From the NCBI RefSeq assembly GCF_964355755.1, contig NC_092675.1, forward strand, positions 1,557,001 through 1,617,000: 60,000 bases of DNA, read 5' to 3'. Under the pieces are notes generated by a model. It had not been told where the DNA came from, searched no databases, and saw only the letters and a list, made by a program, of their open reading frames with translations. Of the stretch, positions 33,901 to 45,900 are shown piece after piece. How positions within the stretch are numbered: the stretch's first letter is position 1; the number at the start of each line of letters is the position of its first letter. The translations under genes were made by a program, and so were the position numbers. This DNA comes from Antedon mediterranea. Its lineage: Eukaryota; Echinodermata; Crinoidea; Comatulida; Antedonidae.

Positions 33901-36900
33901 TTTTTTTGTGTTACAGATAATGTTAGATACAAACACACAAATTACATGGCCATCCAAGTTAAAAATAGGTGCAAAGTCAAAAAAAGGTATGTACAGTATT
34001 ATTAATAAAACAAAAACTGCAAACAAATTTTTAAGCCAATTTATAAACTGTTAAATAAAGTTTGTGCATTTATAGCTCCTTTTCACACAGGAAATAGTAA
34101 ATGTATTGCCATATTATTAATAATAATTTCTCTGTGAAAAGGAGTAAGTAAATAAGTTAAGTAAATACTCTTTAAGTTCAAGTGTTTAGTATGTCTCTCC
34201 TTATACCAATCTTTTATTCTGTAAATAATGCTTATTAAAATTATATGTCCTTGATTTAAAGTTATTAGTTGCTATTTACATTGAAATTCCATTTGTAAAA
34301 TGTTTAAGTCATATTACAAAAAAAAACTCAGACCAAATACCGGTAGTATGGTTTCTAAACCTGCACTTTTCTGAACAAGCTTAAATTGGATATTAACTAA
34401 CCATACAACTCTGTATATTACATTTTAAGCACATTTAACTGAAAAGTGGACTTAGCAAAGACCCATTCACACTAGGACGATTGACGATAATTAAATAAAT
34501 ATGGGCCTTAAGTATGGTAAACTAAAAAAAAAGTGGGTCAATTAATGATTTTATTTGACCGAAAATAAGTCTTGCCAACACATTTTATAAGACTTAACAT
34601 TAGATTGTTTTAAATGTTGGTTAAAATGTATTGCACAACAATTTAAAAACAATAGTTCTATAATTAGACTTAAGACAAGTAACACATGAAATGCAAACAA
34701 AAACACACAACTACAATAGGATTATAATGTTAGCTTTTAATATTACAATAGATGCTTAGAACTCAACTACCATCTGTACTTTCATGCAATGATAATTCCT
34801 CCATGTGCCACGTCAAATATGTTATTTATAGGGAGGGACGGTTCAAACAAAATCAGTATTATTTATAGGGAGGGACGGTTCAAGCGAAATCAGTATTATT
34901 TATAGGGAGGGACGGTTCAAGCGAAATCAGTATTATTTATAGGGAGGGACGGTTCAAGCGAAATCAGTATTATTTATAGGGAGGGACGGTTCAAGCGAAA
35001 TCAGTATTATTTATAGGGAGGGACGGTTCAAGCGAAATCAGTATTATTTATAGGGTGGGACGGTTCAAGCGAAATCAGTATTGTTTATAGGGAGGGACGG
35101 TTCAAGCGAAATCAGTATTATTTATAGGGAGGGACGGTTCAAGCGAAATCAGTATTATTTATAGGGAGGGACGGTTCAAGCGAAATCAGTATTATTTATA
35201 GGGAGGGACGGTTCAAGCGAAATCAGTATTGTTTATAGGGAGGGACGGTTCAAGCGAAATCAGTATTATTTATAGGGAGGGACGGTTCAAGCGAAATCAG
35301 TATTATTTATAGGGAGGGACGGTTCAAGCGAAATCAGTATTGTTTATAGGGAGGGACGGTTCAAGCGAAATCAGTAGATTCTGTTTTTTCTTAAAAAGTA
35401 TAAAGGTTCTAATTATGATGGAACGTAATACAGTAAACCTTTTAAGGGTCCCTTTAATAGAGGATTGCCATGAAGGATTGGCCGTAGTGTTTACACCTTT
35501 GAATAGAGGTGTCCCAAAGGAGGGAGTTCTACTTAACAGAGGATTGCCATGAAGGATTGGCCGTAGTGTTTACACCTTTGAATAGAGGTGTCCCAAAGGG
35601 GGGGGGGGGGGGGGGTTCTACTTAAATGTATTACCTACTTTGTTTCTGCACTTGGTTGTTTCTTATCATATTATCACGGAGATATAAACTTTATAACTCC
35701 ATGATATTGTGAAAGATATGTACTTTTGTATTAAGGTAGTGCCGCCCTCTATTATTGTACAATATTTACTTTTCAAAATTGCAAGTTTTATAATTTATAT
35801 ATATATCCAATATATATCCAATACTGTTTCGATCTTATTAGATCTCGTCGGTGATTTATATCATGGTATCTTTTATTTCCAACATGCAAAAATGCATTTG
35901 CAGCCAAAGACTGAATTGCAGCATCTTCTTACAATAAAAATTACGAAATTTTCTTTTAAACTATTTTTGGCAGATTTAAAGTTTAGTTTTTGTATAGTTA
36001 CTATAACCTTTAAAATATGGTACTGTACTGTTCACCGCTAAAGATCACTGTGCCACCACAGGGCTTTCCACTCCCTGGTAATAATACAAAGTCATTTTAA
36101 ACTATTAGCAAACCTCCCTTTTAAAAGTCTTCACTTTATGTCTTTTTTTTAAACAATCAAATTATGCAATATGTTGGTTATTCAAAGATAAAAACATCAA
36201 CAATTGTGATGAATAGGTTTAACATCGTAATATTGACCTCCGATGCACTGAAGTAACAAGGTGAGGTGAAAAGCAGCCAGGGTGTTTCTTACCTGTGGTA
36301 TCTAGGTCAAGAACATTTCCAGGTGGGATATAGGCTGTTTATCACTATCACCTATGTAACATCAATAAAATGTGGTCCCATAAGTGTTGTGACATAATTT
36401 ATGTCATGCTCTTCTGGCAGATTTGAATTTCTAACCTTTGGTTTTTAAAGACCCCTTCCCTGCAATTTTGGACGTTTTTTGGAAAATAATACATATATAT
36501 CACTTTAAAAACATTAAACCATGTCATTCCTTGTCTTAAATGTACGTTTTATGGTAAATTATGATAAAAAGTGAGAAACAATGCACTACCTAAGTAGCTC
36601 GCGGCGATCGACCTCTCGTGGACGGTCTTAGGCCTAGCCTAGCTAGGCTTAGTTTTGTAGGCCTAGCTGGTAAACATCGGTAACGTACGAACATCGTACG
36701 CTACCTATATACCTAGCCTGACGTTGTATAGTTGCTGCATTAATTGTCTTTCTATTTTTGCCAGACTCCGTTGATACAAATTGGGGAAAACCCGGTATTT
36801 TCGCTGAAAAGTTAGGAGTCTTCCATTTGTTTTGGCCTCACGATCGATCGAAAAGTGGGCGAATTACAGGTGAAAAACAAAAATATCAATCCGCGCGCAA

Positions 36901-39900
36901 TGCATTTTGGGATTTATAGCGGGCCGCTATAATTATTAGAATCGACTTATTTTTCACATTTTTAACCGTTTAAAGACGAAAAAAGTTATCGCAATAGGAT
37001 CATATAGTATTATTTTTACATTAAATATAGTTTGTGATCTTAAATTAGATCTAAAAATCGTAGGGAATGGGGCTTTAAGATAATTGTATTGAAATTCGAG
37101 GTGTATAATATATAAAATGCCTTATTTGGAGTAATACATTATTCTCATTGTGTTTTATCAGACCATATTATTCATTAGATCTTCTGGTATATGGTTTAGA
37201 TTTGATTGTTTTGAGACCTAATTTGAGACCTAATTTGAGACAGAAAGAATGACAGGAAGATTTAATTGAAAAGGAAAATGAATGAATATCCCATTTGATG
37301 AGATTTTTAATGCAAATTTATTTCTAAGAAACTGTATATAAGAATATGATTTAGTAAGTAGCCTATGGTCATGATGATGTTATAGGTATAACATTGATGC
37401 AACATTGTAAACTACTTCTCATTATTATTGTAAAACACATGCAATGCAAGATTAAACTTCATATCATCATTCTATGTAATACTGCCCTCTATAAGCTAAT
37501 CTCCTTTGGAGGCGTTTTTCCAGTTATTGTATCTATGTACTGATGTGGGATAAACTGTAGACATGATTAATTTAGAATTTAGGGGGAATTTAGCTACTTG
37601 TTAGTTAGCTATTGTTTTAAATATTATTGTTATGTGTAATATCTGAATGTTATTATTACCGTATTATTATTTGGAAGTTACTTCTCAAGTTTTAATTTAA
37701 AAATTGTATACTGACAATACTCAACTAGTAATTTTTAAATGTTACGAGCTTTAATTGTACAAATTATTTCGTAGTTCATTAATAATTAATTATTAACAAT
37801 ACATTATTAATTTATTTGTAGATTAACTAGACAAAATTATTCCAATACATCAAAAGAAATTAAGTTTTGAAGTTTTCAACCACAAAAAAGTATTGAATTC
37901 ATTTATAAATCCAAGCAATAATACCTCCCATCAAATAAAATCTATATTCTTTTGTTATCCATTTTAAGTAGAATAATAAGTATTTTGCAAGGTTTTTACC
38001 TGCGTCAGAAACAATCATGGTTATTGTGGACAACCATAAAGAGCGGTTAAAGGAAACCGGATGCCGACAATATATTGAGTATCCTCAACAAAAATGTGAT
38101 TGTTGTATGACAATTGACAATATAAACCGTCTTTTTGATGTATTTTTAGAAGTTTTTTTAAGTTTATTAGTTTTTCTGTCATAATTAATTTCTGTTTCCA
38201 CTACAAATTCATTGTTAAATAAATCTTTTTAAGATGCACGTGCCGATTGTGCTTAATATCTTTAGTTTGCCTGAAGAAAGAAAAATAAATTAAAGAAAAG
38301 TAGGGGAACACAGACAAAAAATTAAATGGTTGTCTGATCAGGAAATATTAGAATAAAATTAAACCTATTTCCAAGTTTGAAGTAGTAGTATTAGGAAGTT
38401 GCACTGGTGTTTGGTTTGGTTTGGTTTGTTGTGGTTGATTATTTTATTTAATTGAAGAAAAGTGGGGGAATTGCATACAAAATATTAAATGATGGCCACT
38501 TCAGGAAATATTTATTATAATGTTTTATGTCAAAGACCTAAAAATATAAAAAGAAACCCATTTCCAAGTTTGAAGAAATTGCATGGTAAGGAAATTTCAC
38601 TTGTGTCCCAATGACTGTAATAAAACTAAATTACTTTGAAAGTGTCGCGACTACTAACATTTGAGAATGTTGAACATCGCAACCACTACAACTGTTGTGA
38701 ATGTTGCACACAGATGTAAAGTGTCATTGCAACCACTACAACTGTGGAGAATGTTGCACACAGATGTAAAGTGTCATCGCAACCACTACAACTGTTGTGA
38801 ATGTTGCACACAGATGTAAAGTGTCATTGCAACCACTACAACTGTTGTGAATGTTGCACACAGATGTAAAGTGTCATCGCAACCACTACAACTGTCGAGA
38901 ATGTTGCACACAGATGTAAAGTGTCATCGCAACCACTACAACTGTTGTGAATGTTGCACACAGATGTAAAGTGTCATTGCAACCACTACAACTGTCGAGA
39001 ATGTTGCACACAGATGTAAAGTGTCATCGCAACCACTACAACTGTCGAGAATGTTGCACACAGATGTAAAGTGTCATCGCAACCACTACAACTGTCGAGA
39101 ATGTTGCACACAGATGTAAAGTGTCATCGCAACCACTACAACTGTCGAGAATGTTGCACACAGATGTAAAGTGTCATCGCAACCACTACAACTGTGGAGA
39201 ATGTTACACACAGATGTAAAGTGTCATTGCAACCACTACAACTGTGGAGAATGTTGCACACAGATGTAAAGTGTCATCGCAACCACTACAACTGTTGAGA
39301 ATGTTGCACACAGATGTAAAGTGTCATCGCAACCACTACAACTGTGGAGAATGTTGCACACAGATGTAAAGTGTCATCGCAACCACTACAACTGTGGAGA
39401 ATGTTGCACACAGATGTAAAGTGTCATCGCAACCACTACAACTGTTGAGAATGTTGCACACAGATGTAAAGTGTCATCGCAACCACTACAACTGTGGAGA
39501 ATGTTACACACAGATGTAAAGCGTCATCGCAACCACTACAACTGTTGAGAATGTTGCATACAAATCTAATGTGTCATTGCAACCACTACAACTGTGGAGA
39601 ATGTTGCACACAGATGTAAAGTGTCATTGCAACCACTACAACTGTGGAGAATGTTACACACAGATGTAAAGTGTCATCGCAACCACTACAACTGTTGAGA
39701 ATGTTGCACACAGATGTAATGTGTCATTGCAACCACTACAACTGTTGTGAATGTTGCATACAAATGTAATGTGTCATTGCAACCACTACAACTGTGGAGA
39801 ATGTTACACACAGATGTAATGTGTCATTGCAACCACTACAACTGTGGAGAATGTTACACACAGATGTAAAGTGTCATCGCAACCACTACAACTGTCGAGA

Positions 39901-42900
39901 ATGTTGCACACAGATGTAAAGTGTCATCGCAACCACTACAACTGTTGTGAATGTTGCACACAGATGTAATGTGTCATTGCAACCACTACAACTGTGGAGA
40001 ATGTTACACACAGATGTAATGTGTCATTGCAACCACTACAACTGTTGTGAATGTTGCACACAGATGTAATGTGTCATTGCAACCACTACAACTGTGGAGA
40101 ATGTTACACACAGATGTAATGTGTCATTGCAACCACTACAACTGTTGAGAATGTTGCACACAGATGTAATGTGTCATCGCAAACACTACAACTGTTGAGA
40201 ATGTTGCACACAGATGTAAAGTGTCATCGCAACCACTACAACAAATGTTGCACACACAAGTATCATTGCAACCAATAGAGAATGTTTCACACAGATGTAT
40301 AGTGTTATCACTAGAGAATGTTGCACATAGATGTAAAGTGTTATCACTAGAGCATGTTGCATAGGGCATACAATAGGAGAAACAGACCCTCTTATGTTTA
40401 GAATATTGTTATTGCATTTTGCATATTTGAGAATTCAATTATTCAAGACACAATGAGTATACATACTTGCCTTGAAATTGTTATCACTATCACAACAATG
40501 TTAGACTTTGTTATCCTATTTGTTATTCCCAATATATTGATATTTATCAGTAATTCATCAAAAGAATTCATTTCACTTCAATGGGTTTTGTTAAAGGTGA
40601 AATTTATCTTACTTTTCATGGTCAACTGTCATTACATATCTATTGAATATATATTCGGTTTCTTGTAAACTTACTTTTCAGGCATTTTTATTATGCATGT
40701 TTTATTATGCTTCTTATTTGAACAGTTGTACGTTGTGTCTCTAAGGTCAATGTTAATTAGAAATTTAATCAAAGTATTTGTAACTTACACTTGTACATTC
40801 ACTTATAAACCACAAAATTTAATAAGAGGCACCATGTGCTATGCAATAGACCAGAAAAAGGTTTATTATATGAGCTCCTGTGGCCGTATTCACCATTCAC
40901 ACTTAGGCACTTGGACAACATTGTTAAAATCTAATTTTTGTTTGTTGTGAATACAATTTAAGGGAAATCTTTAAATATTTTTAAAGTGAAATCATATTTG
41001 TTAAGGGAAATATCTCACTTAAATATGGTTGGTCAATATATTGGTTCGTGATGAAATTCATACTTGCACTACTGTTTAGGCTACTGCATTTTCAATAAAG
41101 GATTTTTATTTAATTTATTTGTTGATTGATTTTAGAGGAAAATTATGTTTGTGAAATATAAAATTTCTGTGTGATCACATCCAAATAAGTGGTATTGATT
41201 TGAAATATACAGTACCACTATTATAGCTAATGGAAGGGTAGTAATCCAGGGATGGCAACTTTTCCCAGCATGCACCGAGACAAGCATAGACATCATTACG
41301 TGGTTGCCCTAGAATTCCACCTTTGTATTAGTAATTGACGGGTTTAGGCTTAATATTCTCTCCTTTTATTCCTCGTACCTTTGGTACCAGTTCACCAGCC
41401 CTGTCTATTGTATTGTGTTTGTTGAGAATATAATCTGCTATAGAATAAATATAAAGTAGCTAATTATATTCTCTTATTTTAAAGCTTTTCCATTCACAAC
41501 CAAAACTGGTGCACGCTTTGTTGTGGTTGAGCCATGACAATGGTTGTCTGCTCTGTGTGAACGTTGATAAGACTTACGCAAAGTTCAATGCCGAATGTTT
41601 GTTTAAAGCACTCATAAACCCTCGGGTTGGGATGACTCACTTTTGCTCATTTTTATGCAATTTAAGAAAAAAACAACCAGGAATTAATTTTTTAAATGAT
41701 TAAAACTATGCCTTTTAATTGGTTAAGATTGTTTTGCGTTTACAGTAGACTCTCAGTTCCTAGTTATATTCAACTGTATCATCATATTATTTTATTATGT
41801 TGGGGACCCCTTTGGAAACAAGCCTCTGGGCTTAAAGGGCCATCCCCTGCTTTCCATGCTTATTTTCTTGTCTAGTCTTGTATTTTTATATTTTATGTTT
41901 CTCTTTTTATTTCATTTACATTAAACTGTTTTATTTATTTGTACTGTATTTGGAAAGCAATAAATATTACTTACTTACTTACTTACATGTTTGCCACTAT
42001 GTAATGTATTTTGAACTGTAACTAAGATTATGTTTAGCAATACCTGTACATTAAACAAACAAACATCTTTAAACACTTTGTATTCTCATGTGTTACTGTA
42101 TCTAATGATACAGGATGAACTTTTATGTTAAAACCAATTGTATTGTAAATTGTATGTCTTGAAAAATGTAAAAATAATATGACGTATTTGGGCCTACTTT
42201 TTATAATAAAATTTAAGTATGGATTAATACCAAGGTTTTATAAAATGCTATTTGAATGCAATATTGTGGTCTTAATCTGACTTCACATAGAAGGCCACTG
42301 AACAGCAGAAACATTTGACTACTTTCTGTGGATAAGTATCATTATTACACATCCAGCCATTAATGACCACCAAATGAGAAAACGTTTTATCTGCAAAATG
42401 TACGGTTCTTTTGTATGTTTGTTGAACAGACATTAGTTGGCATCTTCTGCACAGTAGTTCCTATAGCTTTATAAACCTACCCTATGACCTGTATTAACTT
42501 TACAGATCTGACCCTTTGCCTTTTGTAGACTAGGAGCCAAAATCCAAGACCCCAGTCAACAGAAATGTTATGTTACCAACTTCCAAGACCCCAGTCAACA
42601 GAAATGTTATGTTACCAAAATCCAAGACCCCAGTCAACAGAAATGTTATGTTACCAACTTCCAAGACCCCAGTCAACAGAAATGTTATGTTACCAACTTC
42701 CAAGACCCCAGTCAACAGAAATGTTATGTTACCAAAATCCAAGACCCCAGTCAACAGAAATGTTATGTTACCAAAATCCAAGACCCCAGTCAACAGAAAT
42801 GTTATGTTACCAAAATCCAAGACCCCAGTCAACAGAAATGTTATGTTACCAACTTCCAAGACCCCAGTCAACAGAAATTTTATGTTACCAACTTCTGTTT

Positions 42901-45900
42901 GTTTCCCTAATCTTTTATTTCCCGGGGAAAGGCAACCTTATTGATATAATCTTACCATTCACAATTACTTGTATTGAACTCACATTGTTATAGTTTGTTG
43001 TTAAAACTTAGAAAAGAACAATGTCTAAAGAATCGAGAATAGCTATTGTACAATATATGAATGGTATCATCATATCTGACTCATATTATATAAATAGGTT
43101 AGTTTTAAGTGTTCATAATTAGTAGTTTATATTGCTCCCGACGAATAGGTCATTCAACTCTGATTTATCAATTTTGATCGATCTTAGTTTATAGTTGTAG
43201 TGTGGAGAAGAGATATACAAACATTTCTTATGCAAACAAACAAAACTGAAACAATACGTTGTTGATAGCTGATTCCCAGAAATGCCAATGTGCTAGATTG
43301 GCAAGTGACAAAAGCAGTGTAGTAGTTCATGATCAAAATTAAGATTTGAGTACATACTGTATTCACAACCTGTTAATTAGAGAAGGGAAAGGGAGTTGGC
43401 ATGCAGGGGCGGATCCAGCATTATAGATTAGGAGAGCTAAATATCTCACAAAAGATAAAAACGATCCTTCAGGTTGCAGGAAAAAAAAAAGTCATTATTT
43501 TATTTTACAAAGTTTAGGGGAGACTTAAGCGTGTTGAGCCCCCACCTAAACCCGCCCCTGGGGTGGGTGTGGGTAGAAACTGGGGAATTTCGTCATACTT
43601 TGAGAACGTTGGACTGTTGTTCTGTAAACTATCACATTTTTTGTTATCTCTTAATGACAAGATAGTGTTGACAGATGAAATTATTATTTTTTACTAATGC
43701 CAAGAAATTTCTGAATTCTTAGAAAATGTTTTCAACTTAAAAAATAATGAATCTTGATATTCTGCCCCGTACTTTATCCATCGATCATAAACACTTTAAA
43801 AGTTTAATTTAAACGTGTTTCTGCTGCAAATAACGTTGAAAATGGCATTTCTCATGAATGTGTGCTTCCAAAAAACATGTTTAAATCAGTGGGTGATGAA
43901 TGACTACCATACCCAACAAAGAGTATTCACAGACAAAGTTGACATCTGTTTGTTTACATTGACATACACATGTGTGACAAAAATTATCCTTATTTAGCAA
44001 GTTTATATTTTTGTTTATTAGCTGTATTTTGATCAAAAGTAGCAGGGTGTAAACAAAATCCCAATTATTTAAAAAAAATAACTGTTATTGCAGCTAAATG
44101 TTGATTGCATAGCCAAGCTTACCTGGATAAACCAATGTTTTTCCCTTGGAGAAAACTTCACACATATGATTGGGTATGTTTGCCATTATGTTTAGAATGA
44201 CATTAAACTGGTAATTTTCCCAATTTTTTGTTGTTGAAAATATAGGTAATGTATTCATATACGGTTAAAGCAGCTATTTCCTCCAACCAGAAACAGACCC
44301 TTGTATGAAATCTTATTACTATTTGTGTGAAGCCACAAACCACTTGCTATAATCTGTCACTTGGCCAATACTTCAACATCTACTTGAATTCTCAGAAAAC
44401 ACTGAAAAAAATAATAATAATTTGTAATTTATAGTAGGAATTTAACAATTAAGAATTTAATTTTCTTAATGTGCCATGCAAGTCATTAAAAAAAAAAAAT
44501 ATTTGCTATATAAATAAGCTTTTTGTACAGTATCATTAATCCAGTGTTATACAGAACGTCCATTTTGGTTTGATTAAGGATGTATGAATACTACGGAAAT
44601 TCATACAGGCTATGCAAAGTTATGATTGGGCCTAAAATTATGGGAAATCCCTGGTAGAATTACTACAACAACATGTAATGTCCTCCTTTCCCAGTTTTTC
44701 ATGTGTCAAAACACATAGTTGTAGCAGCCTTTTGTTTTCATGATGTACCACCTGACTAGACAACTCTCAAGTTTGAAAATCATGATGCGCACTCAGAAAT
44801 ATATGCACATATCAGAATGTCTTTTACTGTTTTTCTGTATTAATTTAAGATACTGTAGTTTAAGGGGGAGGCCGCTTAATTAGCCACTAGCCTTAACGGC
44901 TATGTGACTATCGTGTCTCCAAATTGTCATAAATAAAATAAATAAAAATACAGCACGTAAAAAACTACCAAACTTTTTGTCACACTTTGGAAATTTTGTA
45001 TCAAGAATACTAAAATTAATTGTTGCAAGTTTGAGAACTCTGAATCTACAATGTGTTACTTCAAAATGGTGAAATTTATTCTTATTTGAAACAAAATTGT
45101 TGATTTTACATAATAAATTTGTCATATTAATATTGCAAGTGATCAAATAAGATAATAATTATAAATAGTCTTGTCATTAGAATTATACATACATATGGTG
45201 CAGTACTATACAACAAAAATCAGCCAACCATGACTGATTAAATTTCCCATTTCTATGACAACCCTGTTGTGTTTACCCCGTATAAATAATGGTCTAGGCT
45301 GTGAGGCATGTCCTGAGGCATTGATAACTATTTCCTATCTATTGTTGCGGCCACTGAATACAATGGAAATCAAGATTCTTTACTTGTTGTAAACATAAGA
45401 GTGCCTATTAGTTTGAGCATGTTGTCATAGGTCCTTCCCTCTTTCAACAATGAACTCTCTGTGTTTATGCAAATCCAGCCATTTGTCAAGTACGGTTGGA
45501 CCTACTTGTTTGGAATCTACCACTATTATGGCAAGTTTAGGGTGCTGTTGTGCTGTGATTGATGCAGTACTATAGTAGGTACGGTAGAATGAAGTATCAT
45601 TCTATATGTGATACTTGGCAATTGAACTACTAAAGCAAGTGAACGTGAACGATTTATCTGTGACACTAAATATTTGTCTTTGATTTTATGATTTTGTTTT
45701 ATGTGTGTTGTTTATTTTGTTTCTGCTATGTGACTGAACGAGATCAGACTATGCTAAATTTGGATTTATCAAATGGTTTATCAGAATTTTGTATACCATA
45801 CATCATCAACTATTAGGAAGTTTTGACACTTCAGTGACTGATTGCTTTTATTGAGGATCGTTATTAATTTTGAGTCCAAGATTCATTTTACTTTTGTTGA

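Noticed and set aside
35709-36041. 110-codon plus-strand open frame
   Set aside because: AT-driven Ile/Phe/Lys composition, overlaps a micro-palindrome flank, no recognisable protein.
38641-40362. CRISPR-like array
   Set aside because: Units are head-to-tail without unique spacers and the genome is clearly an animal: minisatellite.
42530-42993. Open frames of 113-142 codons on both strands
   Set aside because: Produced by the 39-bp tandem repeat; no splice or homology support.
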